DNA from: an uncultured Clostridia bacterium
GTDB lineage: Bacteria > Bacillota > Clostridia > Oscillospirales > Butyricicoccaceae
Assembly (NCBI GenBank): GCA_945872165.1
Contig: CAMBYS010000004.1
Location: forward strand, 1 to 34,308
DNA: 34,308 bases
Reading direction: 5' to 3'
The position numbers and the translations under genes were made by a program. Of this stretch, positions 14,989 through 23,259 are shown one piece after another (the first letter of the stretch is position 1; every line of letters starts with the position of its first letter). The notes under the pieces were generated by a model. It saw only the letters and a program-made list of their open reading frames with translations, was not told where the DNA came from and did not search any database.

Positions 14989-17096
14989 TGGGAAAACATC
15001 TGCCGGAGCTGCTGGCACCTGCCGGTTCCATGGAGGCAGTCCGTGCCGCCGTGCAGAATGGTGCGGATGCCGTATATCTGGGCTTTGGAACCTTTAATGC
15101 CCGCCGTGGAGCAAAGAATTTCTCCCCGGAGGAAATGCGGGAGGCCTTGCTGTACTGCCGTCTGCGGGGAGTAAAAACCAATGTCACCGTCAATACGCTG
15201 ATGTCGGATCGGGAAATTCCGGCGCTGTTAGCGGATGTGCGGCTGCTGCTGGAAGCAGGTGCGGATGCCCTGATCGTACAGGATCTGGGGGCGGCACGCT
15301 GTATCCATGGGGCATTTCCCGATGCAGTGCTGCATGCCTCCACCCAGATGACTGTGCATTCCCTGCAGGGTGCGCTGGCAGCAAAACAGATGGGCTTTTC
15401 CCGGGTAGTGCTGTCCCGGGAATTGCCGCTGGAGGAAATCGCGTATATCACCGCCCATGCCGGGGTGGAAACCGAGGTATTTGTCCACGGCGCCCTGTGC
15501 ATGTGCTATTCGGGACAGTGCGGTTTATCTGCCGTCATCGGACGGCGGAGCGGCAACCGGGGGCTGTGTGCCCAGCCCTGCCGCCTGCCTTATGGCGGAA
15601 AAAACAGCTATCCCATGAGCCTGAAGGATTTATGCCTGCTGCCCCGGCTGCAGGCATTATGTGATGCAGGTGTATCTTCCCTGAAAATTGAAGGGCGCAT
15701 GAAGCGTCCGGAATATGTGGCCATTGTGACAAGCATTTATGCTTCTGTCCTGCGGGAAGGCCGGATGCCCACCCGGGAGGAAATGGACACACTGGCAAAG
15801 GTATTCTCCCGTGACGGCTTTACCCAGGGCTATCTGGATGACCGCATCGGGCCGTCCATGTTTGGAACCCGTCCGGCTGTGCCGGAAAGCGGTCTGAAAC
15901 CGTTATATGACAAGGCATCCCGTACCTTTGCTGAAGGGCAGGAACGGGGACAGGTGCCGGTGCGCATGACTTTTTGTGCCCACGCAGACAAGCCCATGCA
16001 GCTGACCGCATCTGACGGCACCCATACAGCGGTGGTCACCGCAGACCCGGCAGAGCTGGCACAGAAACGGGAAACAACCCCGGAGGACATCCAAACCGCT
16101 CTGAGCAAGACCGGCGGAACGGTGTTTACGGCGGAGCACATGGAAGCAGAGCTGGACAGCGGTCTGCGCATTGCGGCGAAGGTGCTCAATGACCTGCGCA
16201 GACAGGCACTGGCACAGCTGGAACAGCAGCGCATCACGGTGCCGCCGGTGCGGGAAGGCAGCGTACCTCATACAGATGCACCCAAACAGACCGGTTTTGC
16301 CGGGTATACCATTCAGGTGCGTACCCTGGAACAGCTTTCCGATGCCATGGCATCGCTGCCGGTACAGGCATATTATGTGCCGGTGGGCGAGCTGGCAGGA
16401 CAGGAGCGCCGGGCAAAGCAGCTGCTGGATATGGGCTGCACATTGATACCGGTGCTGCCCCGGATTCTGTGGGACCGGGAACAGGAGGCTGTTTTGCAGC
16501 AGCTGAAGCAGTGCCGGGATATGGGCTGTACGGCAGCCCTGTGCGGCAATATCGGACAGCCTGCACTGGTACAGCAGCTGGGCATGCAGGCCATGGGTGA
16601 TTTCGGGCTGAATGCCTTTAATTCCGAAACCCTGCAGGCGCTGCATGACATGGGCGTAGTACGGCAGACTCTTTCCTTTGAGCTGCGGCTGCCCCAGATT
16701 CGTGACTTGGCCAAGCCCATGGAAACCGAACTGATCGTATGCGGACGATTGCCGCTGATGCTGACCGAAAACTGCATGATAGCAGGAAAACAGGGCGGCT
16801 GCCGCCGGGATGGAACCGGTGCCTGCGCCAAGGGCGCTTATTACCTGACCGACCGGAAGGGTGCGAAATTCCCGGTGTTCCGGGAGGAGCATTGCCGCAA
16901 CAGCCTGTATAATTCCCAGCCCCTGTATCTGGAGCCGGGAGAATATATCGGCACCGGCATTACCCATGCACGGCTGCTGTTTACCGATGAGACCCCGAAG
17001 CAGGCCCAGCGCATTGCCCAGGCGGTGCTGGCGGGAGAGCAGCCTGATTTTGGTATGGCAACCACCCGGGGGCTGTACCGCAGAGGAGTGGAATAA
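14988..17096 (+). CDS. Peptidase U32 family protein
   Basis: A 702-residue protein. The N-terminal half is the U32 TIM-barrel-like domain: LPELLAPAGSMEAVRAAVQ (about 5-23), GADAVYLG, and the family signature region EVFVHGALCMCYSGQCGLS with its cysteines, followed by NRGLCAQPCRLPY. The C-terminal half contains the collagenase-like extension seen in long U32 proteins and a further Cys pair region (GGCRRDGTGACAKGAYY). U32 proteins include collagenase-like peptidases and RlhA/TrhP-type RNA hydroxylation enzymes, so peptidase activity is not assured. ATG 14988 overlaps the zapA stop; a GTG just before it (14985) is the alternative. dut follows 7 bp after the stop. Confidence 0.9.
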   Translation: MGKHLPELLAPAGSMEAVRAAVQNGADAVYLGFGTFNARRGAKNFSPEEMREALLYCRLRGVKTNVTVNTLMSDREIPALLADVRLLLEAGADALIVQDLGAARCIHGAFPDAVLHASTQMTVHSLQGALAAKQMGFSRVVLSRELPLEEIAYITAHAGVETEVFVHGALCMCYSGQCGLSAVIGRRSGNRGLCAQPCRLPYGGKNSYPMSLKDLCLLPRLQALCDAGVSSLKIEGRMKRPEYVAIVTSIYASVLREGRMPTREEMDTLAKVFSRDGFTQGYLDDRIGPSMFGTRPAVPESGLKPLYDKASRTFAEGQERGQVPVRMTFCAHADKPMQLTASDGTHTAVVTADPAELAQKRETTPEDIQTALSKTGGTVFTAEHMEAELDSGLRIAAKVLNDLRRQALAQLEQQRITVPPVREGSVPHTDAPKQTGFAGYTIQVRTLEQLSDAMASLPVQAYYVPVGELAGQERRAKQLLDMGCTLIPVLPRILWDREQEAVLQQLKQCRDMGCTAALCGNIGQPALVQQLGMQAMGDFGLNAFNSETLQALHDMGVVRQTLSFELRLPQIRDLAKPMETELIVCGRLPLMLTENCMIAGKQGGCRRDGTGACAKGAYYLTDRKGAKFPVFREEHCRNSLYNSQPLYLEPGEYIGTGITHARLLFTDETPKQAQRIAQAVLAGEQPDFGMATTRGLYRRGVE

Positions 17097-17103
17097 ACCA
17101 ATT

Positions 17104-17556
17104 ATGTTAACCATACAATTCCGGCGCGTGCCTACACCAAAGGGCAGAATCCCTGATCTGCCCCGGCATGCCACCGGAGGGTCCGCAGGGGCAGACCTGC
17201 AGGCCAATCTGGATCAAGCAATCACATTGGAGCCCATGGCACGTGCCGTGATCCCCACCGGACTGGCGATGGAGCTGCCGGATGCGGGCTATGGCGCGTT
17301 TGTCTTTGCCAGAAGCGGACTGGGAATCCGGCATGGATTGACCCTGTCCAATGGCGTGGGCGTCATTGACAGCGATTACCGGGGAGAAATTTCCGTGGGA
17401 CTGGTAAATCTGTCCGATAAGGCATATACCATTGAACCGGGGGAACGCATTGCACAGCTTTGCATTCTGCCGGTGATACAGTTTGCGGCAGTAGAAGCGG
17501 AACAGCTGGGAGACACCGGCCGCGGAAGCGGCGGCTTTGGCTCCACCGGACGATAA
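17104..17556 (+). CDS. dut: dUTP diphosphatase
   Basis: A 150-residue trimeric-type dUTPase that converts dUTP to dUMP, protecting DNA from uracil. All five motifs are present: GSAGADLQA (motif 1), FARSGLG (2), GVGVIDSDYRGEI (3, with the catalytic Asp), ERIAQLCI (4) and RGSGGFGSTG (5, the C-terminal phosphate-binding arm). ATG 17104 is chosen because motif spacing and total length then match the family; the frame stays open well upstream inside the U32 gene. GAGGAGTGG lies at about 17083-17091. maf starts 8 bp downstream. Confidence 0.96.
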   Translation: MLTIQFRRVPTPKGRIPDLPRHATGGSAGADLQANLDQAITLEPMARAVIPTGLAMELPDAGYGAFVFARSGLGIRHGLTLSNGVGVIDSDYRGEISVGLVNLSDKAYTIEPGERIAQLCILPVIQFAAVEAEQLGDTGRGSGGFGSTGR

Positions 17557-17564
17557 GGAGAAAT

Positions 17565-18173
17565 ATGATGCGAAACATTCCATACCATCCGGTGATTCTG
17601 GCATCCCAGTCCCCCCGCAGACAGGAGCTGCTGGCACGGATTACCGAAGATTTTGTGGTGTGTCCGGCAGATGTGGACGAAAGCCTGTCACCGGCGTGTA
17701 CGCCAAAGGAAAATGTGCGTATGCTGGCAAAGCGTAAAGCCGCAGCCGTGTTTGCCCAGGCAGAGCCGGAGGCATTGGTGATTGCGGCGGATACCATTGT
17801 GGTGTGTGATGACACCATTCTGGGCAAGCCCCAGGACAAAGCGGATGCGGTACGCATGCTGGAACTGCTGTCCGGCAGAACCCATCAGGTGATGACCGCG
17901 GTATGCGTCAAAACGGCGGATACGGAACAGGCACAGGTGTCCGTGACCGATGTCACCTTCCGCCCTCTGCGGGAGGGCGAGGCAGAAGCCTATGCGGACA
18001 GCGGAGAGCCCATGGACAAGGCAGGCGCCTATGGCATTCAGGGTCAGGGCGGTTTGCTGATCTCCGGCATTGATGGAGATTATTACGGCGTTATGGGACT
18101 GCCCATATGTATGTTGGATGAAATGCTGCAGCAGATTTGCAGCGGGAACAACGCGGAAACGCAGAAAGGTTGA
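17565..18173 (+). CDS. maf: Maf family nucleotide pyrophosphatase
   Basis: A 202-residue house-cleaning enzyme that hydrolyses non-canonical nucleotides such as dTTP/UTP-type substrates; overexpression blocks septation in B. subtilis. Motifs are ILASQSPRRQELL (about 10-22), PADVDES, IAADTIVVCDDTILGKPQD (the catalytic Asp region) and the C-terminal MDKAGAYGIQGQGG. Tandem ATGs are at 17565 and 17568; AAGGAG at 17555-17560 fits 17568 slightly better. It lies directly before mreC, the usual maf-mre order, but mreB, which often sits between them, is absent. Confidence 0.95.
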   Translation: MMRNIPYHPVILASQSPRRQELLARITEDFVVCPADVDESLSPACTPKENVRMLAKRKAAAVFAQAEPEALVIAADTIVVCDDTILGKPQDKADAVRMLELLSGRTHQVMTAVCVKTADTEQAQVSVTDVTFRPLREGEAEAYADSGEPMDKAGAYGIQGQGGLLISGIDGDYYGVMGLPICMLDEMLQQICSGNNAETQKG

Positions 18174-18179
18174 TCGGGC

Positions 18180-19025
18180 TTGCGAAAGAACTGGAAAAAA
18201 ATACTTCACGCCAGATGGTTCCCTGCTGCGGTGGCAGCGGTGATGGTGTGCCTGGTGCTGGCGGTGTTTACCGGTGCTTCCGGACGTGACAGCATCATTT
18301 CCCGCACGCTGGGAAATATCCTGCTCCCGGCAGAGCGTGGCATTACCCATGCGGCTGTGGGCGTGGCGGATAAATATAACCGCATGTTCAATTATGATGA
18401 GCTGGAGGAAGAAAATGAGGAGCTGCGCAAGCAGGTGACCGATCTGACCCGCCAGTTGGAAGCTGCCCAGTCTGCAGTGACGGAAAATCAGGAACTGCGG
18501 GAAATGCTGGGCATTACGGAACGCAATACGGAGTTTACCTATCAGGCGGCAGAAGTGGTTGGACGGACGCTGGATGAGTGGTCCAGTGTATTGACCATTG
18601 ACGCGGGAAGTGCGGAAGGTCTGGAGAAAAATGACAGCGTGGTCACAGCCCGGGGCATGGTAGGCTATATCAGTGAGCTGTCAGAGCATTCGGCACAGGT
18701 TACCACCGTCATTGACAGCAATATGTCTGCCGGTGCTATGGTAAACCGTACCGGTGAGCTGGGTGTTGCAGAGGGCAATTACCAGCTGATGGGTGACGGA
18801 AAGCTGAAGGTCAGCTATCTGAGCAAGGATGCGGATGTGGTAGTCGGCGACACCGTACAGACCTCCGGTACCGGCGGCATTTTCCCCAAGGGACTTGCCA
18901 TCGGCACAGTGGAAAGCGTCCAGACAGAAAGTGACGGCATGTCTAATTATGCGGTGCTGGCACCCATGGTGGATATTACGTCGCTGACCAATGTGTATAT
19001 TATCACCGAAATCACCAGTGAATAA
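18180..19025 (+). CDS. mreC: Rod shape-determining protein MreC (TTG start)
   Basis: A 281-residue bitopic membrane protein of the elongation machinery. A basic N-terminus is followed by one membrane helix (about 14-34), a coiled coil (EELEEENEELRKQVTDLTRQ, about 75-115) and the extracytoplasmic beta-domain (VVGRTLDEWSSVLTIDAGS; GMVGYISE; GTGGIFPKGLAIGTV). The last of these is the MreC hallmark. The only suitable start is TTG at 18180, with AAAGG at 18165-18169. The gene begins 6 bp after the maf stop and is followed by mreD after 12 bp. Confidence 0.95.
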   Translation: MRKNWKKILHARWFPAAVAAVMVCLVLAVFTGASGRDSIISRTLGNILLPAERGITHAAVGVADKYNRMFNYDELEEENEELRKQVTDLTRQLEAAQSAVTENQELREMLGITERNTEFTYQAAEVVGRTLDEWSSVLTIDAGSAEGLEKNDSVVTARGMVGYISELSEHSAQVTTVIDSNMSAGAMVNRTGELGVAEGNYQLMGDGKLKVSYLSKDADVVVGDTVQTSGTGGIFPKGLAIGTVESVQTESDGMSNYAVLAPMVDITSLTNVYIITEITSE

Positions 19026-19037
19026 GGAGGGCAGGGC

Positions 19038-19589
19038 ATGAAACGAACGAATCTGCCTCCCGCACTGCGTGTGGTGCTTTGTATGGTGCTGCTGCTTGTG
19101 GCGTATGTCCTGCAGCGCACGCTGGGGGTACGCCTGACCATTTTCGGCGTACATATTGACCTGCTGCCCCTGATTGTGGCAGCTGCGGCGGTGCTGATGG
19201 GTTCCGGTGCAGGCTTTGTGTGCGGTTTTGCCGCCGGTCTGCTGTATGATGCATCCGGCATCGGCATTGAAGGTTTGTATCCGCTGTATTACCTGATCTG
19301 CGGCATTGTATGCGGCAGGATAGGGGAATATTTCCATAACCGGCAGATTGTGGGCACCATGCTGTGTTCCGCCGGTATGGTGCTGGCACTGGCAGCAATC
19401 CGCTATCTGTTCCTGTTCCAGTTCAGTGACATGGGGATTCTGGTATTTGCCCGCAGCATGGCGGTACAGCTGCTGCTTGCCGTCGTGCTCAGTCCGGCAG
19501 TGCTGGTTGTGGTGCGCAGGGTCAGCGGAAACCGGAAGGGCATTTCGCCCGCACAGACGATGGAAGGAGGCAGCAATGGACCGGCATAA
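19038..19589 (+). CDS. mreD: Rod shape-determining protein MreD
   Basis: A 183-residue, almost wholly hydrophobic protein with about five membrane helices. The position directly after mreC and before mrdA, and the central motif of small residues around AAAVLMGSGAGFVCGFAAGLL with YDASGIG following, match MreD. It acts with MreC and PBP2 in lateral wall synthesis. The start has AAGGAGG at 19024-19030. Its last 14 bp overlap the start of mrdA, indicating translational coupling. Confidence 0.92.
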   Translation: MKRTNLPPALRVVLCMVLLLVAYVLQRTLGVRLTIFGVHIDLLPLIVAAAAVLMGSGAGFVCGFAAGLLYDASGIGIEGLYPLYYLICGIVCGRIGEYFHNRQIVGTMLCSAGMVLALAAIRYLFLFQFSDMGILVFARSMAVQLLLAVVLSPAVLVVVRRVSGNRKGISPAQTMEGGSNGPA

Positions 19590-21648
19590 GAAAAAACTGC
19601 TCCGCCGTCTGTATGTCCTGACAGCAGGCGGACTGGTCTGCGGACTGATTGTGGCGGCAAACCTGTTTTCCCTGCAGATTATTCATGGCGATGAATATGC
19701 AGATGATGCCAATCAGCTGTTTACCTATACCAGTACCATTCCCGCATCCCGGGGTGATATCCTTGACCGCAATGGCCAGACACTGGTGAGCAATACCACC
19801 GTATATCAGCTGCAGATTACCTATGCATTCTGGAAAAAGGATGGACAGAATGACCGTATTCTGGAGCTGGTCAATATGATTGAGTCGGATGAAACCGGTC
19901 TGGTCAATGATACACTGCCCATTACCTCCGGCGTATACGGTACCTTTTCCTATACCAAGGATGAGGATTCCTCCGATGTGACCCGTCTACGGAAATTCTG
20001 CGACAATCAGGGCTGGGGCACGGATCTGAGTGCGGAGGCAGTCATGGAAAATCTGTGCGCTGCCTATGAGATCGACACCGGGCTCAGCAAGCCGGACCGG
20101 CGGAAAATTGCCGGTGTCCGGTACCAGATGGAGCAGGAACAGTTTTCCATGTACAATGCCTTCAATCTGGCCAGTGATATTTCCATGGATCTGGTGGCAA
20201 AAATCAGTGAGCAGCATGAGAAATATGCAGGTGTGGAAGTCAATACCTCTGCGGAGCGGCAGATTGAAACCGATTATGCTGCCAATATTCTGGGCTATAT
20301 CGGTCCGATTTTTGCGGAGGATTGGGATAAATATAAGAAAGAAGGCTATTCCATGAATGCCCAGGTGGGCAAAACCGGTGCAGAGCAGGCCTTTGAAGAA
20401 TATCTGCGGGGTACGGATGGCGAGCGTTCCATCCAGACCGACCATCGGGGCAATGTGGTCAGCGAACAGAAGACGGAAGAAGCCCAGTCAGGCAACAATG
20501 TGGTGCTGACGCTGGACATCAATCTGCAGAAGGTTGCAGAGGAATCTCTGGCAAGCCGCTGCCAGAGCATCAGCGGTGCAGGCGGCGGTGCAGCAGCTGT
20601 GATAGATGTGAAAAACGGCGAAATCCTTGCCCTGGCCAACTATCCGACCTATCATCTGGCAACCTTCAATCAGGACTATGACGAGCTGGCAGCCAGTGAG
20701 CTGTCTCCGCTGCTCAACCGTTCGATTGCAGGTACCTATGCCCCCGGCTCCACCTTCAAGGTGTGCACGGCAGTTGCCGGACTGGAAACCGGTGCCATTG
20801 ATGCGGATACCCGTATTTATGATGAGGGCGTATACACCTATTACAAGGGATACCATCCAAAATGCTGGATTTATTCCTCTACCGGAAGCGGACATGGCTG
20901 GGAGGATGTAACCGGTGCGCTGCAGGATTCCTGTAACTATTTCTTCTTTGAAACCGGCCGTCTGCTGGGGGGAGAAAAGCTGGAAAGCTATGCGAAAAAG
21001 TTTGGTCTGGGTGAATACACCGGTCTGGAGCTGTCCGGTGAAAAGAAAGGACGGGTTGCAGGTCCCACTGCCCGGGCGGCGGCACAGGAAAATGATCCGT
21101 CTCTGCGGGACTGGAGCGGCGGCGATACGCTGCAGGCAGCCATCGGACAGGGAGATAATGCCTATACGCCGCTGCAGCTGGCAAATTACTGTGCTGCCAT
21201 TGCCACAAGAGGCACCCAGTATGAAGCCCATCTGCTGCGTTCGGTCAAGGCATATGACTATTCTGAAACGGTGTACACCAAGGAAGCCGCTGTGCTCAAT
21301 AAAATTGATGCAGCGGACAGCACCTGGGATCTGGTGCAGGAAGGCATGGAAAAGGTAACCGGTGAGGACGGCACAGCCTCCTCGGTATTCCAGAACTATC
21401 CCATCAAGGTAGCAGGCAAATCCGGTACCGCACAGGTAACCGGCACCGAACGGGACAATGGTATTTTCATTTCCTATGCACCGGTAGATGATCCGCAGAT
21501 TGCGGTTTGTGTGGTCATTGAAGGCGGCGATTCCGGCAACAATGTTGCACCGGTAGTACGGGATATTTATAATGCGTATTTCTATTCCGGCACCGGCAGC
21601 GAGGACGGCACAAACAACGATACCGGTATGTATGACGTCATTGCATAA
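19576..21648 (+). CDS. mrdA: Penicillin-binding protein 2 (elongation-specific transpeptidase)
   Basis: A 690-residue class B penicillin-binding protein. It has a short cytoplasmic start, one membrane helix (about 14-36), the dimerisation domain beginning TIPASRGDILDRNG, and a transpeptidase domain with the three active-site motifs: S392-T-F-K, S452-C-N and K615-S-G-T. ATG 19576 lies inside the end of mreD with GGAAGGAGG upstream; longer readings would run through mreD in another frame. It cross-links peptidoglycan during elongation. No rodA, its usual glycosyltransferase partner, follows it. No clear terminator was seen after it. Confidence 0.95.
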   Translation: MDRHKKKLLRRLYVLTAGGLVCGLIVAANLFSLQIIHGDEYADDANQLFTYTSTIPASRGDILDRNGQTLVSNTTVYQLQITYAFWKKDGQNDRILELVNMIESDETGLVNDTLPITSGVYGTFSYTKDEDSSDVTRLRKFCDNQGWGTDLSAEAVMENLCAAYEIDTGLSKPDRRKIAGVRYQMEQEQFSMYNAFNLASDISMDLVAKISEQHEKYAGVEVNTSAERQIETDYAANILGYIGPIFAEDWDKYKKEGYSMNAQVGKTGAEQAFEEYLRGTDGERSIQTDHRGNVVSEQKTEEAQSGNNVVLTLDINLQKVAEESLASRCQSISGAGGGAAAVIDVKNGEILALANYPTYHLATFNQDYDELAASELSPLLNRSIAGTYAPGSTFKVCTAVAGLETGAIDADTRIYDEGVYTYYKGYHPKCWIYSSTGSGHGWEDVTGALQDSCNYFFFETGRLLGGEKLESYAKKFGLGEYTGLELSGEKKGRVAGPTARAAAQENDPSLRDWSGGDTLQAAIGQGDNAYTPLQLANYCAAIATRGTQYEAHLLRSVKAYDYSETVYTKEAAVLNKIDAADSTWDLVQEGMEKVTGEDGTASSVFQNYPIKVAGKSGTAQVTGTERDNGIFISYAPVDDPQIAVCVVIEGGDSGNNVAPVVRDIYNAYFYSGTGSEDGTNNDTGMYDVIA

Positions 21649-21757
21649 GCAAGCGCATCACGGGCGTGTGACAAGGGTACCAACGTGAATTATGTAAGAA
21701 ATGATACAGTTGAAATGTAACATTCGTAACAAATGTAAAAAAAGATAACAGAAACCC

Positions 21758-21786
21758 TTGTGCAAATCGTGAAATTGGTATATAAT
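21758..21786 (+). promoter_or_regulatory. Promoter of minD-like gene
   Basis: TTGTGC (21758-21763), a 17-bp spacer and TATAAT (21781-21786), followed by GGAGGAG and ATG 21810. Confidence 0.7.
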
Positions 21787-21809
21787 TTTTTTAATTGGCA
21801 GGAGGAGTT

Positions 21810-22559
21810 ATGACAAAGATCATTATCATTGCATCCGGCAAGGGAGGCACGGGAAAAACCTCGCTGGCAGCAGGCGTAGGAGCTGCGCTGGCAAGGCGGG
21901 AACAGAAGGTTCTCGTCATAGATGGGGATTCCGGGCTTCGGAATCTGGATATCGTGCTCGGTATGAGTGACCGTGTGGTATTCAGTTTCGCTGATGTAGC
22001 CTCCGGTATGATTCCGCTGATGGAAGCGGCGGCAAAACATCCTTCCATGGAACAGCTTTTCCTGCTGACAGCACCGGCAGAACCGCTGCAGTCCGGAGCC
22101 CTGACGGCGGAGGGCATGCAGCTGCTGGCAAGGCAGGCCAATGAAGCCGGCTTTGACTACATCCTGATTGACGGTCCTGCGGGACTGGCAGAGGAGTTCG
22201 GCGCATTTGCTGCCATCGCGGATGAAGCGGTCATTGTGACCTGCGGCGGAAGCGGCAGCCTTCGGGGTGCGGAACGCATGGCACGGGTGCTGGAGGATGA
22301 CGGCGTGCCTCAGGTTCGCCTGGTGGTCAACCGGATCCGCCGGAGACTGATCCGCAGAGGCGCCATCGGCACAGTGGATGATGCCATGGATGCCACCGGT
22401 CTGTGCCTGCTGGGCATTGTGCCGGAGGATGAAGAGGTTTCCATTGCAGCCGGAAACGGCAGGCCGGTATCGTCGGATAAAACGCGAAGTGCGGCGGCGG
22501 CCTATCGGAATATTGCATTGCGGCTGACGGGAGAACCGGTTGCCCTGATGCGTTTGTAA
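21810..22559 (+). CDS. MinD-like ATPase (ParA/MinD family)
   Basis: A 249-residue ATPase with the deviant Walker A loop SGKGGTGKTS (about 9-18, signature Lys 11 and Lys 16), switch regions DGDSGLRNLDIVLG and DYILIDGPAGL, and the MinD-type order of motifs. MinD positions division inhibitors at the cell poles. The C-terminus (ALRLTGEPVALMRL) is short of the charged amphipathic membrane helix of typical MinD, such as KKGFLKRLFGG in E. coli. Neither minC nor minE adjoins it: mrdA lies upstream and methylglyoxal synthase downstream. It could be a divergent MinD or another Mrp/FlhG-like member. ATG 21810 has GGAGGAG; in-frame ATG/GTG codons further up do not. Confidence 0.8.
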   Translation: MTKIIIIASGKGGTGKTSLAAGVGAALARREQKVLVIDGDSGLRNLDIVLGMSDRVVFSFADVASGMIPLMEAAAKHPSMEQLFLLTAPAEPLQSGALTAEGMQLLARQANEAGFDYILIDGPAGLAEEFGAFAAIADEAVIVTCGGSGSLRGAERMARVLEDDGVPQVRLVVNRIRRRLIRRGAIGTVDDAMDATGLCLLGIVPEDEEVSIAAGNGRPVSSDKTRSAAAAYRNIALRLTGEPVALMRL

Positions 22560-22619
22560 CAGAGATTCTTGAAAGAAACATAGAATGGGATTACTTTTGA
22601 AAAGGAAGGTGTCTGGGTT

Positions 22620-23030
22620 TTGAATATCGCACTGATTGCTCACGACAAAAGAAAAGAACTGATGATTCAGTTCTGTATGGCATATTGCGGCATCCTCTCC
22701 AAGCATAACCTTTGTGCTACCGGCACAACCGGCAAGCTGGTGTCGGATGCCACCGGACTGGAAATTGAAAAATATCTTGCAGGCATGCAGGGCGGTGAAC
22801 AGCAGATCAGCGCACGGGTTTCGTATAACGAAATCGACATGGTCCTGTTTTTCCGTGATCCGAATTCCAACAGTGAATATGAGCCGGATCTGCATTCCCT
22901 TATCCGGCTGTGTGATATGCATAACATTCCGATTGCGACCAATGTGGCGACAGCGGAAATGCTGGTACTTGGTCTGGATCGCGGTGATCTGGATTGGCGT
23001 GACATTGTCAACCCGAAATCCAAGCGGTAA
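22620..23030 (+). CDS. mgsA: Methylglyoxal synthase (TTG start)
   Basis: A 136-residue enzyme that converts dihydroxyacetone phosphate to methylglyoxal and phosphate, a bypass relieving sugar-phosphate stress. Family motifs are IALIAHDKRK (3-12), CATGTTGKL (the phosphate loop), GGEQQI, IDMVLFFRDP and LCDMHNIPIATNVATAE. The start is TTG at 22620 because AAGGAAGG lies at 22602-22609 and the family motif begins at the third residue. It follows the minD-like gene by 60 bp, probably as one transcript, and ends at a strong terminator. Confidence 0.95.
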   Translation: MNIALIAHDKRKELMIQFCMAYCGILSKHNLCATGTTGKLVSDATGLEIEKYLAGMQGGEQQISARVSYNEIDMVLFFRDPNSNSEYEPDLHSLIRLCDMHNIPIATNVATAEMLVLGLDRGDLDWRDIVNPKSKR

Positions 23031-23044
23031 GGACAACATAGATT

Positions 23045-23072
23045 CAGGCGGTTCGCAAAACCGCCTGTTTTT
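23045..23072 (+). terminator. Intrinsic terminator of minD-mgsA unit
   Basis: CAGGCGGTT (23045-23053) and AACCGCCTG (23059-23067) form a 9-bp stem with a 5-nt loop and five T. Confidence 0.93.
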
Positions 23073-23130
23073 CGTCGTTCAAATTGTTCGCGGCGGCAAC
23101 ATAGGGAAAAGACTGTGGGAAGCAGGGGAA

Positions 23131-23183
23131 ACTCCCTCAGCCTGCGCTTACCGGCGCAGACAGGTCCCTCCAATGAGGGAGCC
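23131..23183 (+). repeat. REP-like palindromic repeat, copy A
   Basis: ACTCCCTCAG (23131-23140), a small hairpin TGCGC / GCGCA (23143-23147, 23154-23158), then TCCCTC-CAAT-GAGGGA (23165-23180). The same three-part layout recurs at 27401-27452 and, inverted, at 27515-27559. It lies between the mgsA terminator and hisS. Confidence 0.75.
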
Positions 23184-23259
23184 GTGAAAGAGGTATTCCC
23201 ACATGAACCGATAAACACAGGGCAGGAGCAACCCGCCTGCCGGAAAGGAACAACCATTT

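Noticed and set aside
21690..23039. A 449-codon open frame on the minus strand across minD and mgsA
   Set aside because: It is antisense to two well-recognised genes, has no family motifs or suitable ribosome binding site, and arises from codon bias.
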